In this document: positions 1 through 8,200 of the stretch, in pieces | Layout: every line of letters starts with the position of its first letter | Numbering within the stretch: position 1 is the stretch's first letter | IMG/VR virus record: IMGVR_UViG_3300030329_002075 | Location: 1-25,381 of that record | Length of the DNA: 25,381 bases | Reading direction: 5' to 3' (one strand) | Source: a virus | Made by a program: the position numbers and the translations under genes | The notes under the pieces: model-generated | Told to the model about the DNA's origin: nothing | The model's input: only the letters and a program-made list of their open reading frames with translations | Databases searched by the model: none

Positions 1-772
1 CAAGCTCTTCTTGGAGAAATTCTGTAAATGATAAAGCTGTTTCAAGCGATCCGCCCAATCCCCCTATTGCTCCTGCGATTGCCCCTGGTACTCCCGCTAC
101 TCCTGCGCCTCCTACGCCTGTAGCTACTCCTGCAGCTAATGATCCTTTATTTACCATAGACACTAATGATGAGGTAAATAATTGTGGTATCAATGACAAA
201 TTGTTTCCAAGGCCTTTAACAAAACCTAACAACCCTCCTCCTTCTTTTTCATATATTTCTTGAAATTCCCTCATCTCATCTGAAGGGCCGTAGCTTTGCA
301 TGTTTTGCACTGCCTCTATGTATTCGTTCAAGTCTTCTTGTGAAACTTCTTTACCTGATCTAAATATTTTTAAAGCATCGTCTACTGTTGCTCCTTGAGC
401 TACACCTTGTACTCCTGACCTGTACAAGTCACTAAAAAAATCTGTAAAAGCATTTTTTCCAAATACTCTTTCAAGAGCTGTTTCTTTTTCTTGAGTAACC
501 GATGAAGTAGGTTGTATTGTTTGTTGTGGTGATACTGATACCGACTCTGTCTCTTCGACAATAGACTCGGTATCGTCTTTTTTTTTTACCCCCAAATCGA
601 GAGCTAAATCATCTACTGTTCCTTGATATTGTTTTTGTGAAGTAAAATATTGATGGGTAACATCTAAAGCTTTTGGGTTGGTAACTAAAAGATTTTTATA
701 TTGATCCAATGAGCCTGTAAAACCTCCTTCTTTAAAATAATCATAAGATTCTTGTATTAATTCTTCGTTCAT
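1..772 (-). CDS. Large internal virion (ejection) protein, N-terminal part
   Basis: The reading frame starts at the ATG at 770-772 and stays open for 257 codons to the left edge, so only the N-terminus is present. Residues 1-65 hold two loose copies of a motif, about 'Y-x-Y/F-F-x-x-x-G-x-x-x-S-L-D-x-Y' (LIQESYDYFKEGGFTGSLDQ, then a diverged copy around HQYFTSQKQYQGTVDDLALD). An acidic Ser/Thr/Glu stretch follows at about 65-95. The visible end (about 190-250) is hydrophobic and Gly/Ala-rich (AAGVATGVGGAGVAGVPGAI) and could insert into a membrane. It is the last gene of a run of internal-protein candidates, the place where T7-like phages encode the largest ejection protein (gp16). I infer a role in forming the DNA channel across the envelope. 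No enzymatic domain is visible in this part. It contains an A10 run in the coding strand (plus-strand T10 at 578-587). Confidence 0.6.
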   Translation of the reverse strand, partial: MNEELIQESYDYFKEGGFTGSLDQYKNLLVTNPKALDVTHQYFTSQKQYQGTVDDLALDLGVKKKDDTESIVEETESVSVSPQQTIQPTSSVTQEKETALERVFGKNAFTDFFSDLYRSGVQGVAQGATVDDALKIFRSGKEVSQEDLNEYIEAVQNMQSYGPSDEMREFQEIYEKEGGGLLGFVKGLGNNLSLIPQLFTSSLVSMVNKGSLAAGVATGVGGAGVAGVPGAIAGAIGGLGGSLETALSFTEFLQEEL

Positions 773-781
773 AATAACCCA

Positions 782-3082
782 TTATAATGTTTCGTATCTT
801 TTTATTATTTCATCTATCCATCTTTTTTTACTACCTTCGGTATATTTTTCTTGTTTCTTTACTTGCTCTGATAAAATATCTTCTAATAAACTTCTTAAAT
901 TTTCTTCAGAATAATTTAATTTTTTCAAGCTTTTTAAATTCCCGTTTTCTAAGTCTTTTAAACGTTTTGAAAAAAAAGTCTTCGACCACTTTGACATACT
1001 ATCTGCCTTTACTTGTTGGCCTACTAAATTATTTAAATTTGTTTTCATCATTGATTCATAGGAGAGCACTCGTTTATTATACTTTTCTTTTTCTGCTGCT
1101 GTTTTAGTTATTTCTTTTGTTTTTGTTTCAATTCTTTCAGTTATAGTCTCTATTTCAGGATCAGCAGGATCATTTTTCTCTATTTCTTTTTTGATCTCTT
1201 TAAGCTCTTCTACTGTTTTGCCTTCATAAGGGTCGGTAGTTTCGTCTTTTGTTGGGGTTGGGTTTTCTGGAGTTCCTTCTAGGTTTAGCTTGTTTAGATC
1301 TTTTGCTCCATCTGTTTGTAAATTAGTTTCGGGAGGAGAAGTTTTTTGTATTTCTTTTACTTTTTCATTAACAGTGTTTAAAAACTTATTAATAGGTAAC
1401 TTTTTTAAATCACCTATTACCACTTCATTTCCTTTATTATCTACTAGCGACACGTTAAAAGAAGTAACCTCTTGTGCTGATGTGGTAGCGTCATCGGGAA
1501 ACCCAGGTGTGGTGACCTTAAAAGAATAATCTTCTATGCCTTTTACGTTTCCTATTGCTAAGTTTAAAAGATTTTCCGCTTCGTTTTTTGTTGTTTGAAG
1601 TAGATCAAAAGCTATTGGATCATTTAATACACCATATACCTTGTTGTTTAAATTACTACTTAATTTGTCGACCGTAAATACATTAAAAGGTGTAGCTGTC
1701 CGTGTATACTCAGGGTTATAAACACCTTCTTGTGTGTAGTCTTGTATAGATATATCTAAACTAGGGTTTTGTTCGTTTAGTCTATCTAAATAATCATCTC
1801 CTATATCTGTATCTGTATTTAAAAGTGTAAATAATTCTGTAGTTATTTGTTGTTTTGATTTAGGATTTCCGTTTATATCTCGTAAGTTAATAGGATCTGT
1901 AGTAAGGTCGTCTACTTCCACTTGAATGGTGTCTCCTACAATTTTAAATTCGTTAATTCTCTTGTCTAAGTTTTTTAACTTTGTGAGTGATTCAGAGGAG
2001 ACTTTACTATCTTCATTAAATATATTCCCAATCGTTCTATATAAATTCTGTGCGTTATTTTGTTTTCGCCCCATGTTTAGTGTGTAATTTCTATCATAAG
2101 CACTTTGTTTTTGTCTCTCATTAATTTCATCTATACCCACATCTATCTTTGTTCTTACTATTCTCTCAGCTTCTTCTCTTTGTTCTTCTGTGAGTTCAGG
2201 AGCGAACCCCCCATTTTCTTGAGCAACTAACTTAATACATTTACTTTTATTTTTTTGATCACACTCTCCGCCTTCAAAAACAAAAGAATAGTCAGAGTGG
2301 TCTGCTAAAATACTAGCCGTTTGAGTAGGGCTTGCTCCTACAATAGCTTTAACAGCATCGTTTTCTGCCTCTTTATAACTATCGTTTTGTTTGATGGAGC
2401 TTTTAGTAAGTATTTCTCCTGCCACCACATATTTACCTAACCCATCTACAAATGTTTTTACTGCTCCATTCAAATCATATTCACCTAAAAAAGGAGAAGC
2501 TTGATTTTGAATACTGCTTACGCTCATTAGCTTACTCGGGTTTTTATCTATTTGCCCATCTTTGCCTATAGTGGCGATGTAAAGCCTACCATCTACAGGA
2601 TTTACTACTGTGGTTTTATTAGACAAATCAGCAAATCCAAAATATCTTTCCATTAACTTTTCATATTGCTTTGAAGCTTTTTTAGAAGGATCGTTAAGAT
2701 TACCTAGCGCTTCACTATAGGTAGTGTTAAAATTTTTCATAGCAGTAGAAAGCTGAGTGTAATCATCTTTTAAAGTTTGCATGCCTAAATTATAATCACT
2801 AGGCTTTAGTAGGCCTTGCTTTAAAAGTTTGTTTTGCATAGATAAATAATCTCGTGCTTGAGCAGAAGAGTTCATTATAAATTGATTAGCTGATTGGCTA
2901 CTGCCTAACTCATATTGATTTAAAAAAGTTATGGCTTCGTTAGTATCTTTTTGTATCTTTTCTTTTTTTTGTTCTCGAACCTTTACCTCTTCAAACAGGC
3001 CGTCAGAAATATTTTTTCCTATTGTTGCCCAATCAATCTGAGCTCCTTCGTCTCTTTTTTGATACTTGTAATATGTCGCCAT
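782..3082 (-). CDS. Internal virion protein (T7 gp15-like position)
   Basis: This 766-residue protein begins MATYYKYQKRDEGAQIDW, an opening I recall from predicted internal or structural proteins of marine phages. It is hydrophilic, with no signal peptide or membrane segment. Residues 30-150 look helical and rich in Gln/Lys. A Thr/Pro/Glu-rich linker lies near 590-620 and a strongly charged coiled coil near 620-680 (KEIKKEIEKN, ERIETKTKEI). It starts one base after the stop of the LysM protein and ends nine bases before the next ejection-protein start, so the three are surely co-transcribed. From size and position I infer an ejected internal core protein, as with gp15 of T7; sequence similarity to gp15 itself is not evident. 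Confidence 0.6.
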   Translation of the reverse strand: MATYYKYQKRDEGAQIDWATIGKNISDGLFEEVKVREQKKEKIQKDTNEAITFLNQYELGSSQSANQFIMNSSAQARDYLSMQNKLLKQGLLKPSDYNLGMQTLKDDYTQLSTAMKNFNTTYSEALGNLNDPSKKASKQYEKLMERYFGFADLSNKTTVVNPVDGRLYIATIGKDGQIDKNPSKLMSVSSIQNQASPFLGEYDLNGAVKTFVDGLGKYVVAGEILTKSSIKQNDSYKEAENDAVKAIVGASPTQTASILADHSDYSFVFEGGECDQKNKSKCIKLVAQENGGFAPELTEEQREEAERIVRTKIDVGIDEINERQKQSAYDRNYTLNMGRKQNNAQNLYRTIGNIFNEDSKVSSESLTKLKNLDKRINEFKIVGDTIQVEVDDLTTDPINLRDINGNPKSKQQITTELFTLLNTDTDIGDDYLDRLNEQNPSLDISIQDYTQEGVYNPEYTRTATPFNVFTVDKLSSNLNNKVYGVLNDPIAFDLLQTTKNEAENLLNLAIGNVKGIEDYSFKVTTPGFPDDATTSAQEVTSFNVSLVDNKGNEVVIGDLKKLPINKFLNTVNEKVKEIQKTSPPETNLQTDGAKDLNKLNLEGTPENPTPTKDETTDPYEGKTVEELKEIKKEIEKNDPADPEIETITERIETKTKEITKTAAEKEKYNKRVLSYESMMKTNLNNLVGQQVKADSMSKWSKTFFSKRLKDLENGNLKSLKKLNYSEENLRSLLEDILSEQVKKQEKYTEGSKKRWIDEIIKRYETL

Positions 3083-3083
3083 G

Positions 3084-3986
3084 TTATTTTAATATTAATT
3101 TGTAGCCAATTTGAAGACTTTCAGGATCAATCTCTGGATTTAATCTTTTTAACTCGTCAACACTAATGCCGTAAGTTATTCCTAGGTTATATAAATTGTC
3201 GTCTTTTTTAATTATATGTGTTTGCGGTGTAAGAGTCTCAGTTAAAGTTTGATTTAAATTCTCTGCTACCCCTCCTGTAATATTATCTCCAAATGGAGGT
3301 AAAGGAGGTAGAGTTGATGAGGTAATTGGAGTGGTTGGTTTAGGCTGAGGGTCTAATGTAACCGTGCCTGTACTTGTGTCTACACCTACCGCGTCTCCTG
3401 TAATCTCAGGAGTAGTAGTAGTTGTTTTTTGGGTAGGATACAATGCCGCTAAACTAGCTGCTTGTAATCCTGCTTGACCTAATCCTTGTAACGCTCCTTG
3501 GCCTGCTTGAGATCCTAATTTTTGAGCTTCGGCAGCTGCAACTTGTGCTCCCTCTACTTCAGCTAAACCAATATCGGCAAGCTTACCTGCAATACGAGCA
3601 TCTTCTCGAGCAATGGCTACATCTCTATCGTATAGCTGTTTACTCATTAAATCTCTTATGTTAGCTAAATTTTGTGTACCTGCTGCTCCTATTTTTCCTA
3701 CTGATGCCGCTACACCTCTTTGATCTCCTTCTTGTACAGCTTCTAGTAATTGTTTTTGTTGGGCTGTAGACTCACGCATAGCCCTTCTATAAGACTCTAA
3801 CGGCACTTGAAGTTGTCTAGCGTAGTTTACATCAATTTTTTCTTTAGCTTCTTCTAACGCTTTTTCTGCTGCGTTCTCCGCTTGTCTTCTTAATCTATTT
3901 TGTTTACCTTGTTGCGCAAACCCTGCGGCAGATGACCCTGCTGCTATAGCTAATCCTGCTGCGCTTAGTGCTGTTGCTACTCCCAT
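3084..3986 (-). CDS. Internal virion protein with C-terminal LysM domain (T7 gp14-like)
   Basis: 300 residues in three parts. Residues 1-35 are small and hydrophobic (ALSAAGLAIAAGSSAAGFAQ) followed by an Arg/Gln stretch. Residues 35-180 are Ala/Glu/Gln-rich helix, with a 'VAASVGKIGAAGTQNLANIR' segment that resembles the layout of T7 gp14 (hydrophobic start, then long helix with a SIRAAIGES-like segment). A Thr/Pro linker spans about 183-240. Residues 256-300 form a LysM domain: THIIKKDDNLYNLGITYGIS, then V-D-E-L-K-R-L-N-P, then Q-I-G-Y-K-L-I-L. LysM binds N-acetylglucosamine in peptidoglycan. I infer a protein packed in the head and ejected at infection, with the LysM anchoring the channel in the cell wall. 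No lytic catalytic domain is visible. It lies between the acetyltransferase and the 766-residue internal protein, one base from each. Confidence 0.7.
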   Translation of the reverse strand: MGVATALSAAGLAIAAGSSAAGFAQQGKQNRLRRQAENAAEKALEEAKEKIDVNYARQLQVPLESYRRAMRESTAQQKQLLEAVQEGDQRGVAASVGKIGAAGTQNLANIRDLMSKQLYDRDVAIAREDARIAGKLADIGLAEVEGAQVAAAEAQKLGSQAGQGALQGLGQAGLQAASLAALYPTQKTTTTTPEITGDAVGVDTSTGTVTLDPQPKPTTPITSSTLPPLPPFGDNITGGVAENLNQTLTETLTPQTHIIKKDDNLYNLGITYGISVDELKRLNPEIDPESLQIGYKLILK

Positions 3987-3987
3987 A

Positions 3988-4398
3988 TTATAATATTTTA
4001 ATCATTTCGGTTGTATATTTACTTCCTTGTACAAACCCTAAATTTTCATACACATTTACCAAGCTTTTATTATGTAATAAAGCATATACATAACGCATGC
4101 CTGATTTTTTACAAACATTTGTTAACGTGTCTATTAACAGACTAAATGCTTGTTGTCTGTTTTTTCTATTTTTATATTCCATATTTGATATCACCCACTC
4201 ACACCAACCTACCTTTGAATTGGTAATATAAAAAAACCCTGCACATATAGGGGTATCGTTATCTGACACCATAAAACCTCCTGTGCCGTTGTCAGGTAAA
4301 AAATCTTTTGGCGGTGGCGTCCAACGCCAATCTTTCCACCATTCTACAAGCGTATCCTCGTAGTCACTTTCTGTGAGTGGACGTATATTTAATTTCAT
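3988..4398 (-). CDS. GNAT-family N-acetyltransferase
   Basis: 136 residues with the layout of a GNAT fold: an N-terminal strand (KLNIRPLTESDYEDTLVEWW), a central beta hairpin (GGFMVSDNDTPICAGFFYIT), the region that should carry the acetyl-CoA loop (YKNRKNRQQAFSLLIDTL) and the typical C-terminal YENLGFV at 117-123. The CoA loop lacks the usual Q/R-x-x-G-x-G/A spacing, so the substrate cannot be guessed and activity is not certain. It is the first gene of the ejection-protein unit. A TATCTTTG element ends only five bases before its ATG, so its mRNA may have almost no leader. Acetyltransferases of this type are common among marine phage structural genes as I recall; a role in modifying a virion or host protein is a guess. 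Confidence 0.72.
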   Translation of the reverse strand: MKLNIRPLTESDYEDTLVEWWKDWRWTPPPKDFLPDNGTGGFMVSDNDTPICAGFFYITNSKVGWCEWVISNMEYKNRKNRQQAFSLLIDTLTNVCKKSGMRYVYALLHNKSLVNVYENLGFVQGSKYTTEMIKIL

Positions 4399-4403
4399 TT
4401 ATG

Positions 4404-4411
4404 CAAAGATA
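4404..4411 (-). promoter_or_regulatory. TAnnTTTG promoter-like element (TATCTTTG) before the acetyltransferase
   Basis: The minus strand reads TATCTTTGCATAAATG, where the final ATG starts the acetyltransferase. TAnnTTTG is the -7 consensus of the Bacteroidota housekeeping sigma factor. No good TTTG at -33 was found. With the usual start a few bases after TTTG, the transcript would begin at or next to the ATG. Confidence 0.5.
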
Positions 4412-4418
4412 CAAAAAA

Positions 4419-5210
4419 CTAAGGATAACTTTTAAATATATTTGCACCAACTGAAAAAAGTTCTACAGCTGTAGTCTCACTATTAGTTAAAGTAATTTCA
4501 GCATAATGTCCACGAATACCTAATGCTTGCGCTTCTGCGTTTTTCATAAACATAATATAGTCATTGTTTGTAGGCACGTTACCAGCTGCCGCTGTATTAA
4601 CTGTAATAACATTAGTTGTGGTGTCAATAGCTGTAGATACACCTGATAAAGTAGGAGAGTTAGTACAATCTCCGTCTGCATTTAAAGTACAAAAATAAAT
4701 TGTGTCTCCAATACTTATTTCTGTGCCTACTGATACATTAAAAGTTAAAGTAGTTGCTCCTAGAACACCACCTACAGTTGTTACTTTTCCTAGACCACCA
4801 CCTGATCGTGCGTTCCAGTTTACTACTGAGCTGCTTGTTCTAATATAAGCAAAATATTCTGACTCTTTTTTAACAAAAAAACTACTATTTATCGTTCCGC
4901 TTTGAGCTGTGCCGTCACTATTTAACATATCACTAGTCATGCTTACACCCCACGGAGAATCTGATTCTAAAGAAATAGTTTTAAACAACTTTACTTCTAA
5001 AGGACTTTGATTAAATACACTTTTAATACTTGATGCTGTATGTGTACCATAATAAGTATTTCGTAACGCATTGACGTTATGACGATAAAGATTTCCGTTT
5101 TTAAAAGAATAAAAATAATTATTCATTCCTATCATATAATCAGGATAATAAGAATAAAAAGAAGGAAACCCTTTTACAGATTCACTATATGTTAATGTAT
5201 AGTTTGCCAT
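4419..5210 (-). CDS. Virion structural protein, conserved type of unknown role
   Basis: 263 residues starting MANYTLTYSESVKGFPSFYS, rich in Tyr, Phe, Ser and Asn. I recall proteins with this opening (TLTYSE..KG..SF, then MIGMN..FY.F.NG.LYRHN) next to tail or muzzle genes in crAss-like and marine Bacteroidota phages, where they are called virion structural proteins. Here the second pattern is at about residues 26-45 (MIGMNNYFYSFKNGNLYRHN). Residues about 145-225 look like a beta insert (IGDTIYF ... GVSTAIDTTTNVITV) resembling modules in the capsid, connector and nozzle proteins. It lies downstream of the 1941-residue gene with its own promoter-like element four bases before the ATG. A tail or tail-hub component is likely; the exact role is unknown. 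Confidence 0.62.
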   Translation of the reverse strand: MANYTLTYSESVKGFPSFYSYYPDYMIGMNNYFYSFKNGNLYRHNVNALRNTYYGTHTASSIKSVFNQSPLEVKLFKTISLESDSPWGVSMTSDMLNSDGTAQSGTINSSFFVKKESEYFAYIRTSSSVVNWNARSGGGLGKVTTVGGVLGATTLTFNVSVGTEISIGDTIYFCTLNADGDCTNSPTLSGVSTAIDTTTNVITVNTAAAGNVPTNNDYIMFMKNAEAQALGIRGHYAEITLTNSETTAVELFSVGANIFKSYP

Positions 5211-5214
5211 TTTA

Positions 5215-5222
5215 CAAAGTTA
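5215..5222 (-). promoter_or_regulatory. TAnnTTTG promoter-like element (TAACTTTG) before the 263-residue structural gene
   Basis: In the 21-base gap after the 1941-residue gene the minus strand reads TAACTTTGTAAAATG, with only four bases between the element and the start codon. It fits the Bacteroidota -7 box; a -33 TTTG is not evident. A transcript from here would be leaderless or nearly so. Confidence 0.45.
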
Positions 5223-5231
5223 TATAATATT

Positions 5232-8200
5232 TTATGTTGGACATGTTGGGCAACCAGGCGCTGTCGATGGCCATACTACCGTTCCTCCTGTTGATGTAGT
5301 AGGTAAAGTAGTTGTACATACATACGCAGTATCTCCGTTCGCTACTGTTGTCGTTTGAGGATTTCCATCTTCATCTGTCCAGCTAAAGTCAGACGTAGGA
5401 TTAGGCCCGTCATTAAATAAGTCAGCACAAGCTGGGGTTACACAATATCCTGTTTCTATTACTACTCCACATGAGCTTACAAGCATGTAGCGATTGTATA
5501 CATATAAGTAATACCCTGCAGCTAATGCTGTTGCTCCCGAAGAATCACTAAACACCCAGTCTCCTACTGCAGGAGTAGATGCGCCAGTTGTATGATAAGT
5601 AGTAGCAGAAGTATTAGTTTCAGCACACGCATCAGCTTTTACTGCTTGTACTACAGAGGCTGTAGCGCTAGTTAATGCTACCACACATGGAATATTAAAT
5701 ATAGGTGAAGAAGTAGACGCACTTGAATTAGGACAAACAGCCGCCATTTTAACTGTCATTGTTTTATCAACCACAGCAGCGTCAAAAGGAATTACCATTT
5801 TTAACACCCCTAAACTACCAGCTTGTAAATCTACGTCTGCAATAGTAAAGATTTCGGTTGTTGCTCCATCCCACACAAACGTACTTGAACCGCTGTCATA
5901 CTCATAAGAGTTCATAGTTAATGTTCCTGCCGCGGCATTTGTACATGTGCTACCCGATAATCCTACTACATCTCCTACACAACCCGTCGGGTGAGCTGTT
6001 AAATCAACTGAAGGCCCTGCTAATGTATTGTATGTCGTGCTGTTATAAGTAATAGAAAGAGCAACAGGCTCTGAACCAGGTGTAAATAACACGGTTACTG
6101 GGCCTGAAGACTGACCTGTAAAATCAACAGTCATAGTATATACTCCAGGTGAAGGAGTAGAAATAGTCACATTACCTGTATTACACGTAACAGCACATCC
6201 TGTACAAGCTACCGCGCTAGTTAACACGCCAGCTATTTGTTGTCTATAGCTAGTTGGAGATGGTGTAGTAGCATAATATCCATTAGCCGCTAATGTCGTA
6301 AGGTTTGCGTCAGTATAAACCGCAGTTGCTGTAGCTAAAGTAGATGAATCTAAATAATATGTAGAAGAAGAAGTACATGTACAGCACACGTCTACAGGAT
6401 CAGATACATGATAACATAACGTAACAGATGTCGGCTCACGGTAATCGCTTACTAAATATAAATATGGGTCAGGAGTAGCATTAGTATAAGTAAAGCTTGC
6501 TTGATATTTTCCTGTTGAAGGATTAGTAATAGGAGTAGCTGTGCTTAATAAAGGAATAAGAGTGTTAATATCAGCGTCGGTATCGGTATACAACGTACTA
6601 GATACTAAATATTTAAATTTATCTTTAGCGCTATCAAAAACAAAATCATCCCCTGATTGTTTTTCAGATATCATCGTTATTGTTTCTCCTGTTAAAGGAA
6701 ATACTCCTGTTCCTGCAGTGCCTGTTTGAGTTCTATAATTTGAAATTCCGTCTGCTTCAAAAATAATTTGAGTTTCATCGTAAGCCGATCCAAATGTAAA
6801 AGCATCGTGAATACGCTGATCTTCCTCCCCAGGAACATTTAACGCTAATTGTATAATTGTTAATTCATTTGTAGCAGGACAAGATACTTTAAGTGTATAA
6901 GAAGCTTTTCCTCCTGCGCTTGGCGCAGTAACAGCTACATCTACTTGGTTTACAGTAGATAAACTTTTTGAAAACGTATAATCTCCTGAAGCAGAGATAG
7001 CCCCTGATGATCCTGCCGCTACGCCATTATAGGTAGTAGACACAGTAATAGTGTTTCCTACATCTATACTGTCTATAGTATAGGTTACGGTTATTAAACC
7101 TGTTGTTGCGCCTGCGTCTACACAATACACATACGAATCGGTAGTCTCATTTTGAGAAACCTCAGTATCACAAGCAATACAAACCGTTGGTGTAGGTATA
7201 GCATCTTCATTGTTTGATAATACATATTCATTCATATAAGGATCAAATCCACCTAGTTTTTGTGTATAAAAATTTGTATTAAATAAATCTCTAAACCATG
7301 ACCTCATGCCCGCTTCAGAAATTACACTTAATTTGTCGGTGTTATAAGAAGAGCCTTTTAATTGTAGAACAGCTCCTCTTTTAGCGTCAGTAAAATATCT
7401 ATTATACCCATAGGCAACAAAACTTTCAGCGTTGTGGCTAATACCATATTCTTCTGTTCTCGCAATTTGTGTTCCTAACACTGTAGGAGTAGATACAATT
7501 GCTCCTCCTGCCGCAGCGTCTGAAATTAAATTTTTGTCTGCAAGCACATACGATATTTTATCTTCTTGTAAGACTAATATATCTGTTTCTCTAGCGTGTA
7601 AAATTTCAATACTACCAAATGATTTTTCTAAATTTTTAAAATTTGCTAAGCTTAAATTAAACTCGTTTAAATTATTAATATTAGACTCGTCGTTATACAC
7701 GCCGCTATAAGTAATTCCTGCAAATCTATCTGCTTCTTTATATTCTTGATTTGCAACTGTCGTTGTTCTTTCTCCTAGATTAAAAGAATGCCCTGTAAGT
7801 GAATCAAATATTTTATAACTTTCTACTCCATTTCCAAAAGTAAAACAATCAAAAAAATCTAAATTTATAATTCCTTCTTGAGTTGATGTTTGAGGTTGAT
7901 TGTCGGTGGCGCTAGCTGTTAATATCGTATAAGTTTCCCCTGAAACCATAATGTCAGCGTCTAAGCTAAGGACAGTTGCGCTGTCAATAGCAGTTATTTT
8001 AGCTGATGTATTATCAGTGGTATTAAACACCGTGTCTCCTATAGCTATGAACGGAGTAGCAGAATTTGGTATACTCGGAAAACTTTTAGTGTTGTCTTCT
8101 AATTTATTAACAGTTGTTGCTGTAGCTGTTCCTGACAACAAAGTATGCCCGTCAGTATGATATCCATTTACAATATCATAATTTTTACTTCCATCATAAT

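Noticed and set aside
577-590. A10 run as a frameshift or sequencing error
   Set aside because: The frame is open and sensible on both sides (acidic linker), so no shift is needed; slippage remains only a possibility.
787-1107. Plus-strand open frame of 106 codons that looks hydrophobic
   Set aside because: It is the antisense of the Lys-rich end of the 766-residue internal protein; its Leu/Phe richness is the mirror of AAA/GAA codons, with no promoter or partner gene.
3084-3986. LysM protein as the phage endolysin
   Set aside because: No catalytic domain is present, and the long Ala/Gln helix and position among ejection genes fit an internal virion protein better.
4399-4440. -33 TTTG element paired with the -7 boxes
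   Set aside because: I looked about 19 bases upstream of each TAnnTTTG and found no consistent TTTG, so only the -7 part is claimed.
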